A stretch of 6,640 nt of DNA from an uncultured Streptococcus sp. Its GTDB lineage: Bacteria > Bacillota > Bacilli > Lactobacillales > Streptococcaceae. Below, in pieces: positions 1-5,517 of this stretch. The notes under the pieces are model-generated. The model searched no databases. It was given only the letters and a program-made list of their open reading frames with translations, and was not told the origin of the DNA. Position 1 is the first letter of the stretch. Every line of letters begins with the position of its first letter. The translations under genes and the position numbers were made by a program. The stretch covers positions 1 to 6,640 of the forward strand of contig CAJZGT010000071.1 of assembly GCA_916048145.1 (NCBI GenBank). The letters run 5' to 3'.

Positions 1-54
1 ACAGAACTAAATCCTTCGCATAAATTAATTGTCTAACTTTTGGGGGTCAGTACA
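1..54 (+). mobile_element. Right end of an IS3-family (IS861/IS150-like) insertion sequence, cut by the window edge
   Basis: Bases 3-23 read R-T-K-S-F-A-stop, which matches the remembered C-terminus (...SPVEYRTKSFA) of the OrfB transposase of streptococcal IS861-like elements. Seven bases later, positions 30-54 hold a 25-bp end that runs tgtctaactttt, then ggggg, then tcagtaca. Its reverse complement begins TGTACTGACCCCCAAAAG, the style of IS150-group IS3 terminal repeats, and the outer end is the usual CA. Both parts are seen directly; the family assignment is from memory. Only the 3' end is present, so whether the element is complete cannot be judged. It stops about 25 bp before the cre-like site of adhE. 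Confidence 0.8.
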
Positions 55-79
55 ACATGGAGGTTTTTTTACAATAAAC

Positions 80-94
80 AAGAAAGCGCTTTCC
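80..94. promoter_or_regulatory. Candidate cre site (CcpA binding) upstream of adhE
   Basis: Positions 82-93 are a perfect 12-bp palindrome, GAAAGCGCTTTC, with the central CG and flanking A/T positions of the catabolite-responsive element bound by CcpA. It fits the cre consensus except at the outer positions. It lies about 140 bp upstream of the adhE -35 box, so it would act from a distance or serve a different start site. CcpA control of fermentation genes is well established in streptococci; binding here is inferred. Confidence 0.6.
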
Positions 95-109
95 ATATGT
101 TTGTTAGGT

Positions 110-145
110 TTGTGAAATAAAAATTTTTTTGTTGTTATTTCACAA
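110..145. repeat. Perfect 11-bp inverted repeat made of Rex-like half-sites
   Basis: TTGTGAAATAA (110-120) and TTATTTCACAA (135-145) are exact inverted copies separated by 14 AT-rich bases. TTGTGAA/TTCACAA is the half-site of the redox repressor Rex. The halves here are farther apart than the usual 4-bp spacer of a Rex operator, so this may be two half-sites, a DNA-looping element or a cruciform. There is no suitable T-run after the second arm, so a terminator is unlikely. Confidence 0.55.
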
Positions 146-186
146 TCATCTAGTTAAAAGCTGATACTATAACGTATTTGAGAGTA

Positions 187-219
187 ATTTCACAATATCG
201 CAAAAATTCTTTGTGAAAT
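187..219. repeat. Second inverted repeat of Rex-like half-sites, opposite orientation
   Basis: ATTTCACAA (187-195) and TTGTGAAAT (211-219) are perfect 9-bp inverted copies with a 15-bp spacer. They use the same word as the repeat at 110-145, but with the arms in the reverse order. The second arm lies 13 bp upstream of the adhE -35 box. Rex binding to these half-sites is inferred only from the shared TTGTGAA word. Confidence 0.5.
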
Positions 220-232
220 GTTTATGAAACTG

Positions 233-261
233 TTTACAAAACATAAAAAAAGAGTTATAAT
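233..261 (+). promoter_or_regulatory. adhE promoter
   Basis: TTTACA (233-238), a 17-bp spacer and a perfect TATAAT (256-261) form a near-consensus vegetative promoter. Transcription should start near 267-268, giving a leader of about 50 nt before the adhE start codon. The leader contains a small stem, AAGGAT/ATCCTT (283-288 with 292-297), just before the ribosome binding site. Confidence 0.85.
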
Positions 262-265
262 AAAC

Positions 266-283
266 TTGTGAAAAAATTAACAA
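266..283. promoter_or_regulatory. Rex-type operator over the adhE transcription start
   Basis: TTGTGAAAAAATTAACAA matches the 18-bp pattern TTGTGAA-N4-TTCACAA of the NADH-responsive repressor Rex at all but one defined position (A for C in the right half). It begins 5 bp after the -10 box and so covers the predicted transcription start, where a bound repressor would block initiation. adhE is a known Rex target in streptococci. Binding at this exact site is inferred from the sequence. Confidence 0.75.
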
Positions 284-306
284 AGGATGAAATCCTTAAA
301 GGCTAT

Positions 307-311
307 GGAGG
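307..311 (+). promoter_or_regulatory. adhE ribosome binding site fixing the start at 317
   Basis: GGAGG lies 5 nt before the ATG at 317. The earlier in-frame ATG at 287 has only the weak AAAGG a few bases upstream. The downstream start also gives a protein beginning MADKKTV, as remembered for streptococcal AdhE, so 317 is preferred. Confidence 0.85.
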
Positions 312-316
312 AAAAT

Positions 317-2968
317 ATGGCTGATAAAAAAACTGTAACACCTGAGCAAAAACAACTCGCTGCTGAAAAGCATGTAGACGGACTAGTACAAAAAGCTTTG
401 GTTGCGCTTGATGAAATGCGCAAGTTGAACCAAGAACAAGTTGACTACATCGTAGCGAAAGCTTCAGTTGCAGCTCTTGATGCGCACGGTATCCTAGCAC
501 AACATGCAATTGAAGAAACTGGTCGTGGTGTATTTGAAGACAAGGCGACAAAAAACCTTTTTGCCTGTGAACATGTTGTGAATAACATGCGCGGAGTTAA
601 AACTGTCGGAGTTATCGAAGATGATCCCGTTACAGGATTGACTAAAATTGCAGAACCTGTCGGTGTTGTGTGTGGTGTCACTCCAACAACAAACCCAACA
701 TCAACAGCAATTTTCAAATCATTGATTGCTTTGAAAACACGTAATCCAATCGTGTTTGCCTTCCACCCATCAGCTCAAGAATCATCAGCTCACGCAGCAC
801 AAATTGTTCGTGATGCCGCTATCGCAGCTGGAGCGCCTGAAAACTGTGTTCAATGGATTACAGAGCCATCTATGGAAGCAACTGGAGCGCTTATGAACCA
901 CGAAGGTATTGCGACTATCCTTGCAACTGGTGGTAACGCCATGGTTAAAGCAGCTTACTCATGTGGGAAACCAGCTCTTGGGGTAGGTGCTGGAAACGTT
1001 CCTGCTTATGTAGAAAAATCAGCTGACCTTCGTCAAGCTGCCCATGACATCGTTATGTCTAAATCATTTGATAATGGTATGGTCTGTGCATCAGAACAAG
1101 CGGTTATCATTGATAAAGAAGTGTATGACGAATTTGTAGCAGAATTCAAATCATACCACACTTACTTTGTAAACAAAAAAGAAAAAGCACTTCTTGAAGA
1201 ATTCTGTTTCGGTGTTAAAGCAAACAGCAAAAACTGTGCTGGTGCTAAACTAAATGCAAACATTGTTGGTAAACCAGCTGCATGGATTGCAGAACAAGCG
1301 GGATTCAGCGTTCCAGAAGGAACAAACATCTTGGCTGCAGAATGTGAGGAAGTAGGACCAAAAGAACCACTGACTCGTGAAAAATTGTCACCAGTAATCG
1401 CTGTATTGAAAGCTGAAGATACAGAAGATGGTCTTACAAAAGCTCGTCAAATGGTTGAGTTTAACGGACTTGGTCACTCAGCAGCTATCCATACAAAAGA
1501 CGAAGAGCTTGCTAAACGCTTTGGTACAGAAATCAAAGCTATGCGTATTATCTGGAACTCTCCATCTACTTTCGGTGGTATCGGTGACGTTTACAATGCC
1601 TTCATCCCATCATTGACACTTGGATGTGGTTCATACGGACGTAACTCTGTTGGTGATAACGTGAGCGCTATTAACCTCCTAAACATCAAGAAAGTAGGGA
1701 AACGTAGAAATAATATGCAATGGTTTAAAGTTCCTTCAAAAATTTACTTCGAACGCAATTCTATCCAATACCTTCAAACATGTGAAGATATTGAACGCGT
1801 TCTGATTGTTACAGACAAATCTATCGAAAAACTCGGTTTCGTTCAACGTGTTATCGATCAATTGAACGCACGTAGCAACCGTGTAACTATCCAAGTCTTC
1901 TCAGATGTTGAACCAGATCCAGACATCACAACTATAGAACGTGGTGCTGAAGTGATGAAAGCATTTGAACCAGACACAATCATTGCTCTTGGTGGTGGTT
2001 CTCCAATGGACGCGGCGAAAGTAATGTGGCTCTTCTACGAACAACCAGAAATCGACTTCCGTGACTTGGTTCAAAAATTCATGGATATCCGTAAACGCGC
2101 CTTCCGCTTCCCATCACTTGGTAAGAAAGCGAAGTACATCGGTATCCCAACAACTTCAGGTACTGGTTCAGAAGTAACACCATTTGCCGTTATCTCTGAT
2201 AAGAAAAACAACCGAAAATACCCATTGGCTGACTACTCATTGACACCGACTATTGCCATTGTTGACCCTGCTTTGGTTGAATCAGTTCCAGACTTTATCG
2301 CTGCTGATACAGGTATGGATGTCTTGACTCACGCGACTGAAGCCTATACTTCAAACTTCGCTAACGACTATACAGATGGTATTGCGCTTCAAACAATCAA
2401 ACTGGTCTTTGAATGGTTGGAAAAATCTGTTAAGACAGCTGACCCAGAAGCTCGTGAGAAAATGCACAACGCGTCTACAATGGCTGGTATGGCCTTCGCC
2501 AATGCCTTCCTTGGTATGAGCCACTCAATGGCCCACAAGATTGGTGGTGTTCACCACACTGTTCACGGACGTACAAATGCTATCTTGCTTCCATATGTTA
2601 TCCGTTACAACGGAACTCGTCCATCTAAGACAACTACATGGCCTAAGTACAACTATTGGAAAGCTGATGAGAAATTCCAAGACATCGCGAAAATGCTTGG
2701 CTTGCCTCACTCAACTCCAGAAGAAGCAGTTGAAGCGTATGCCAAAGCAGTTTACGAACTTGGTGTTGCAGTAGGTATCAAGATGAACTTCAAGGATCAA
2801 GGAATTGATGAAAAAGCTTGGAAAGACAGCTTGCATGAAATTGCTTTGCTTGCTTATGAAGACCAATGTTCTCCTGCAAATCCACGCTTGCCAATGGTAG
2901 CTGACATGGAAGAAATCATGGCAGATGCTTACTATGGTTATGCAGAACGTCCAGGACGTCGTAAATAA
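317..2968 (+). CDS. adhE: Bifunctional acetaldehyde-CoA/alcohol dehydrogenase AdhE
   Basis: This 883-residue cytoplasmic enzyme converts acetyl-CoA to acetaldehyde and then to ethanol, oxidising two NADH, and so regenerates NAD+ for glycolysis. The N-terminal CoA-acylating aldehyde dehydrogenase domain (about 1-450) shows PTTNPTS at 123-129 and the catalytic Cys257 in DNGMVCASEQA. A basic linker near 456-470 (NIKKVGKRRNN) leads to the iron-dependent alcohol dehydrogenase domain. That domain has the nucleotide-binding GGGSPMDAAK at 559-568, the TTSGTGSEVTPF signature, and likely metal ligands Asp668, His672, His736 and His750. Length and both active sites agree with intact streptococcal AdhE, and the family is known to form helical filaments (spirosomes). 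Start chosen at the ATG with GGAGG upstream. It is monocistronic, with its own promoter, Rex/CcpA-type sites and terminator. Nothing in the protein looks broken. Confidence 0.97.
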   Translation: MADKKTVTPEQKQLAAEKHVDGLVQKALVALDEMRKLNQEQVDYIVAKASVAALDAHGILAQHAIEETGRGVFEDKATKNLFACEHVVNNMRGVKTVGVIEDDPVTGLTKIAEPVGVVCGVTPTTNPTSTAIFKSLIALKTRNPIVFAFHPSAQESSAHAAQIVRDAAIAAGAPENCVQWITEPSMEATGALMNHEGIATILATGGNAMVKAAYSCGKPALGVGAGNVPAYVEKSADLRQAAHDIVMSKSFDNGMVCASEQAVIIDKEVYDEFVAEFKSYHTYFVNKKEKALLEEFCFGVKANSKNCAGAKLNANIVGKPAAWIAEQAGFSVPEGTNILAAECEEVGPKEPLTREKLSPVIAVLKAEDTEDGLTKARQMVEFNGLGHSAAIHTKDEELAKRFGTEIKAMRIIWNSPSTFGGIGDVYNAFIPSLTLGCGSYGRNSVGDNVSAINLLNIKKVGKRRNNMQWFKVPSKIYFERNSIQYLQTCEDIERVLIVTDKSIEKLGFVQRVIDQLNARSNRVTIQVFSDVEPDPDITTIERGAEVMKAFEPDTIIALGGGSPMDAAKVMWLFYEQPEIDFRDLVQKFMDIRKRAFRFPSLGKKAKYIGIPTTSGTGSEVTPFAVISDKKNNRKYPLADYSLTPTIAIVDPALVESVPDFIAADTGMDVLTHATEAYTSNFANDYTDGIALQTIKLVFEWLEKSVKTADPEAREKMHNASTMAGMAFANAFLGMSHSMAHKIGGVHHTVHGRTNAILLPYVIRYNGTRPSKTTTWPKYNYWKADEKFQDIAKMLGLPHSTPEEAVEAYAKAVYELGVAVGIKMNFKDQGIDEKAWKDSLHEIALLAYEDQCSPANPRLPMVADMEEIMADAYYGYAERPGRRK

Positions 2969-2982
2969 TCGTTTATCAGCCT

Positions 2983-3010
2983 AGAGGCAGGAATTTCCTG
3001 TCTCTTTTTT
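2983..3010 (+). terminator. Rho-independent terminator of adhE
   Basis: AGAGGCAGG (2983-2991) pairs with CCTGTCTCT (2997-3005), with one G-U pair, around the loop AATTT. It is followed by a T-run to 3010. It starts 14 bp after the adhE stop codon. The reverse strand lacks a T-run after the stem, so it should not stop the opposing pseudogene transcript efficiently. Confidence 0.9.
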
Positions 3011-3045
3011 GTGAAACTGGAGTATTGAGAATAGTTTTAAGTTTT

Positions 3046-3799
3046 CTATTTTCGTTTTTTATCAAATACTTTATCATCAAATTGTTCAGCTAGTATAGTT
3101 GCTGAGTGATAAAGTTCCTTTGCTTTATTTTTATCATTTTCAAAATAAAGATAGCACTTAGCTTCAAATACTGAAATTCCAGGTTTATAGACTTGCAACA
3201 TTGTTACTGATAAAATTTCATTCATCTTTTTTACTAGAGATATCATATGCTTATAGTCATTATGAACAACATAAACACCCCCTATGGCACAAAGAACTGA
3301 TAGTAGCTCTACATTATACATTTCATCACTAACTAATTGCTGTTTCAACAACTTAATCCGAAAATCATCTAATGCTCTCTTCTATAAATCAAGTCTTGAC
3401 ATTGCATAGCAAAATAATCAATTAATAGTAAATCATTGAATGTGTAAACTTGCTTTAGTGTTACTTGCTTAAAATAATCATCAAAAATATCTTCAGCGAA
3501 ACTACCTGTCCCTGTTCTTATCAAGTCTAATATTCTTTCAATCAAGTCTAGACTCAGCAACTCTTCCTCAGGAAGAGCTAGTTCTTTATTTTCAAGAAAA
3601 GTATCTATCGGAACTTCTAATCGCTTAGATAAATATTGTAACTTAGTAATTGTTGGCAAGGATTGCCCAAGCTCGGTACGCATCAGCTGTTTGATTATTA
3701 AGTCAGCTTCTGTCCACAGACCTCTTCTCTCATCAATTTGTGACGTTCACGTTCCTGTCTTACTCTATGACCAATTTCAGTTTTAATATCTGTTGTCAT
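3046..3799 (-). pseudogene. Decayed ComR/Rgg/PlcR-like (RRNPP) transcriptional regulator
   Basis: Reading leftward from the ATG at 3799 (preceded by AGAGG), the first frame gives an XRE-type helix-turn-helix start, MTTDIKTEIGHRVRQERERH, up to VCG, then reaches a stop at 3698-3700. A one-base deletion near 3711-3714 restores the frame (TEADLIIKQLMRTELGQSLP), as expected for this family. That frame runs to a stop at 3369-3371. A second frameshift near 3375-3385 opens a third frame, KRALDDFRIKLLKQQ..., which ends at 3046 in ...FDDKVFDKKRK. The later parts resemble the TPR-like peptide-sensing domain of ComR (LPEEELL, NDLLLIDYF, YKP..VFEAK). By recall of ComR, about 40-45 residues seem to be missing between FLENKE and LALPEEELL. 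The sequence is AT-rich compared with adhE and gap. It lies 57 bp downstream of tetR on the same strand. No cognate peptide gene was recognised. Subfamily assignment (ComR versus PlcR/TprA-like) is uncertain. Confidence 0.8.
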
Positions 3800-3856
3800 T
3801 CTTACCTCTTAACCACAATCCATAAATTAACATACTTTTAATTCTTCGGCTAAAAA

Positions 3857-4417
3857 TTAACAATAATTCTTTTTCAAATCCGTCATATTATTTTCTAAAA
3901 CTTGGATGTCTTGGCTGACTTTGAGAATGACAATGCTGCCTTGAATACTGGAGATGACTTGACGGGCCTGCAACTGCGCCCGCTCTTCTGACCAGTCAGC
4001 ATGCAGGTCTTGCAAGAGGCTGGCTAACTTCTCTGTCCATTGGGTCATAAAATCATTGAGAGGACAGCGGAAGTTCTCATCTTCTGTGGACAATTCCACA
4101 ATCAGATTACCAATTGGGCAACCATAAAAGACCGTCTGACTTTCATGAAATTGACAAACCCAGTCAATCATATCCGAAAACTTGTCACTGTCAGACTTGT
4201 CTGCTTCAAAAATATCTTCAAAAAGCTCTTTTCGCCAATTTGCTAAAATATCTTGAATGACCGTCAAACCAATTTCCTTCTTAGATTTGAAATAATAATA
4301 AAGCTGTCCCTTGCCAACATCAGCTGCCTCCATGATGTCACTGATGGAGGTGGCCACATAACCCTTCTGATAAATCAATTCCTCAGCACTTTGTAAAATA
4401 CGCTCTTTAACGCTCAT
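3857..4417 (-). CDS. TetR/AcrR-family transcriptional regulator
   Basis: This is a 186-residue one-component regulator, a normal length for TetR proteins. The N-terminal DNA-binding domain is clear (residues 4-50): ILQSAEELIYQKGYVATSISDIMEAADVGKGQLYYYFKSKKE, given here in its recognisable pieces KGYVATSISDI, then GKGQLYYYF. The ligand domain contains GCPIGNLIVELS, with Cys100, and a second cysteine, Cys118, in FRCPL. This resembles the cysteine pair region of NemR and the LmrA/YxaF type, which respond to electrophiles or small aromatics; the similarity is from memory. The start is fixed by AGAGGTGA 4 nt upstream and by an in-frame TAG directly before the ATG. It is divergent from the cysteine hydrolase gene at 4672, the usual layout for a TetR repressor and its target. 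Ligand unknown. Confidence 0.9.
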   Translation of the reverse strand: MSVKERILQSAEELIYQKGYVATSISDIMEAADVGKGQLYYYFKSKKEIGLTVIQDILANWRKELFEDIFEADKSDSDKFSDMIDWVCQFHESQTVFYGCPIGNLIVELSTEDENFRCPLNDFMTQWTEKLASLLQDLHADWSEERAQLQARQVISSIQGSIVILKVSQDIQVLENNMTDLKKNYC

Positions 4418-4439
4418 CTACTCACCTCTCTTTTTTCCT

Positions 4440-4468
4440 ATTATAGCAGATTCAGAGTCTGAGACCAA
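4440..4468 (-). promoter_or_regulatory. tetR promoter
   Basis: On the minus strand, TTGGTC (4468-4463), a 17-bp spacer and a perfect TATAAT (4445-4440) lie just upstream of the tetR ribosome binding site. The -35 box is weak (three of six consensus bases) and the -10 box is perfect. The predicted transcript starts near 4433, giving a short leader of about 15 nt. Confidence 0.7.
4447..4461. promoter_or_regulatory. Palindrome inside the tetR promoter spacer, candidate operator
   Basis: CAGATTCAGAGTCTG is a 15-bp near-palindrome (arms match at six of seven positions). It contains the perfect 11-bp palindrome TCAGAGTCTGA (4452-4462). It lies between the -35 and -10 boxes of the tetR promoter, where a bound protein would repress. 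Autoregulation is an inference; the sequence differs from the palindrome at the hydrolase promoter. Confidence 0.45.
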
Positions 4469-4533
4469 ACAATTGAAACCACCTCCTTTTGCCACTGTTT
4501 TATCATTAAAATTTTTTGTTCTGAGCAAATTAA

Positions 4534-4562
4534 TTTACAAATTCAATTTTAGATGTTATTAT
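4534..4562 (+). promoter_or_regulatory. Promoter of the cysteine hydrolase gene
   Basis: TTTACA (4534-4539), a 17-bp spacer and TATTAT (4557-4562) give a good promoter. A perfect TATAAT three bases further on (4560-4565) would have an overlong 20-bp spacer from the same -35 box. Transcription should begin around 4568-4572, leaving a leader of roughly 100 nt. Confidence 0.65.
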
Positions 4563-4567
4563 AATTG

Positions 4568-4583
4568 TACCGAATGGTCAGTA
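4568..4583. promoter_or_regulatory. Candidate TetR operator at the hydrolase transcription start
   Basis: TACCGAATGGTCAGTA is a 16-bp imperfect palindrome with 6-bp arms (five of six positions match) around ATGG. It begins a few bases after the -10 box and covers the expected start site, the usual place for a TetR repressor to block transcription. A related inverted word, ACCATTTGG, lies at 4597-4605. Assignment to the divergent TetR protein is inferred from position. Confidence 0.55.
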
Positions 4584-4605
4584 TATAACTAAAACTACCA
4601 TTTGG
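4570..4605 (+). repeat. Inverted repeat in the hydrolase leader (hairpin or second operator)
   Basis: CCGAATGGT (4570-4578) and ACCATTTGG (4597-4605) are inverted copies matching at eight of nine positions. The pairing extends by AGT (4580-4582) and ACT (4594-4596) around one unpaired C. In RNA this could form a stem of about 12 pairs with the loop ATATAACTAAA. In DNA it could be two facing half-operators. The sequence does not decide between them. Confidence 0.5.
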
Positions 4606-4671
4606 AAAATCATCAAACTAACAGTCTAAATTCCTATTGGCTGTTAATCAAATCATATTAGGAGGAACCTC

Positions 4672-5295
4672 ATGTTCAATCAGAAAAATGTCGCATTTGT
4701 TATCACAGACCCACAAGTTGAATTCCTAAAACATCCTGGTAAAGGATTCGGAGCAACTAAAGACGTTCTTGAAAAAGTTAATACTATTGAAAATCTGACA
4801 AAGCTTTTCGCTCTTGCTCAAGAGCGTGGCTACAAGCGTTTTATCTCACCGCACTACTTCTATCCACACGATCACAAGTGGCAATTTAAAGCTGCTGGTG
4901 AAACGATGATGATTGAAAACGAAATGTTTTGGCGTGATAGCCAGTATTCAGCAATTCCAGAAGGCTCTGGAGCAGATATGATTGAAGAGATTAAACCATT
5001 TTTGGATGAAGATACTATTGTTGTCAACGGACATAAAATCTTTGGCCCAGAAAGCAACGACCTTAACCTTCAACTCCGCAAAAATGGTATCGACACCGTC
5101 ATCTTGGCTGGTATGAATGCTAATCTCTGCGTGGATTCACACATGCGTGAACTCATAGAATTAGGTTACAATGTCATTGTTGTTAACGATGCTGTCGGTG
5201 CTCCAGGTGAAGAAGCCTACCAAGCTGCCCTGACAAACTATGGCTACATTGCCAACCAAGTTTTGACAACTGAGGAAGTTATCGCTCAACTTTAG
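4672..5295 (+). CDS. Isochorismatase-fold cysteine hydrolase
   Basis: This 207-residue soluble protein belongs to the isochorismatase-like cysteine hydrolase superfamily, which includes nicotinamidase and various amidohydrolases. The expected Asp-Lys-Cys catalytic triad is visible: Asp13 in FVITDPQVEF, Lys122 in NGHKIFGPES and Cys153 in AGMNANLCVDSHMREL. The core strand pattern continues with GYNVIVVNDAVGA. A histidine-rich stretch near 61-69 (SPHYFYPHDHKW) could help bind a metal or the substrate. The length is typical for single-domain members. The start is set by AGGAGGAA 5 nt upstream. The substrate cannot be told from the sequence; the divergent TetR gene and the palindrome at its promoter suggest an inducible detoxification or catabolic role (inference). 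No terminator was seen after it, so some readthrough towards gap is possible. Confidence 0.9.
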   Translation: MFNQKNVAFVITDPQVEFLKHPGKGFGATKDVLEKVNTIENLTKLFALAQERGYKRFISPHYFYPHDHKWQFKAAGETMMIENEMFWRDSQYSAIPEGSGADMIEEIKPFLDEDTIVVNGHKIFGPESNDLNLQLRKNGIDTVILAGMNANLCVDSHMRELIELGYNVIVVNDAVGAPGEEAYQAALTNYGYIANQVLTTEEVIAQL

Positions 5296-5402
5296 AAAAA
5301 GGAAAGTTGTAAATGACTATGTAGACAAAGAAAGACAGCGGTATAGGCTTTCAAAGGAGAAAGGGAAATAAGCGAGATATAGACAAAAAACAATGCCCGT
5401 AC

Positions 5403-5431
5403 TTGCAATTAAACTTAAATAGTTATATAAT
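5403..5431 (+). promoter_or_regulatory. gap promoter
   Basis: TTGCAA (5403-5408), a 17-bp spacer and a perfect TATAAT (5426-5431) make a strong promoter, as expected for a highly expressed glycolytic gene. The transcription start should be near 5437-5438, giving a leader of about 80 nt. The 107 bases between the hydrolase stop and this promoter show no gene or clear terminator. Confidence 0.85.
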
Positions 5432-5453
5432 AGGTTTGTTGAAAGGTGATTTG

Positions 5454-5517
5454 TAGTGATTCAAGTTACTCTTTTCACAATAAAAATTTCATGATTTTCA
5501 TAAGGAGGAAATCACTA
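5454..5517 (+). promoter_or_regulatory. gap leader with 8-bp inverted repeat touching the start codon
   Basis: TAGTGATT (5454-5461) is exactly complementary to AATCACTA (5510-5517), the bases between the AGGAGGAA ribosome binding site (5503-5510) and the ATG at 5518. Pairing in the mRNA would enclose the ribosome binding site in a loop of about 48 nt. A competing small stem, AGTGA (5455-5459) with TTACT (5466-5470), could free it. A regulatory role is speculative. Confidence 0.4.

Noticed and set aside
110..145. Inverted repeat read as an upstream terminator
   Set aside because: The stem is AT-only apart from two pairs, the T-run is in the loop rather than after the stem, and the arms match Rex half-sites better.
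287..316. Upstream in-frame ATG giving an 893-residue AdhE
   Set aside because: It has only a weak ribosome binding site and adds ten residues absent from the remembered family N-terminus. The ATG at 317 has GGAGG at ideal spacing.
4040..4246. 68-codon frame antisense to tetR
   Set aside because: It lies fully inside tetR and shows no ribosome binding site or recognisable family.
5322..5387. Direct repeat TAGACAAA at 5322-5329 and 5380-5387
   Set aside because: Eight bases in AT-rich intergenic DNA is within chance, and no further similarity extends from either copy.
5393..5422. Nine-codon frame MPVLAIKLK before gap, considered as a peptide pheromone
   Set aside because: There is no ribosome binding site, and it overlaps the -35 box of the gap promoter, so it would not be on the main transcript.
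5472..5480. TTTTCACAA in the gap leader as a Rex site
   Set aside because: Only one half-site is present; the 18-bp frame around it lacks the second half.
5446..5517. Extended GAPDH reading frame with 24 extra N-terminal residues
   Set aside because: The extension lies in the leader, starts at a non-ATG codon, and precedes the perfect ribosome binding site and the family N-terminus [11 protein letters not shown] at 5518.
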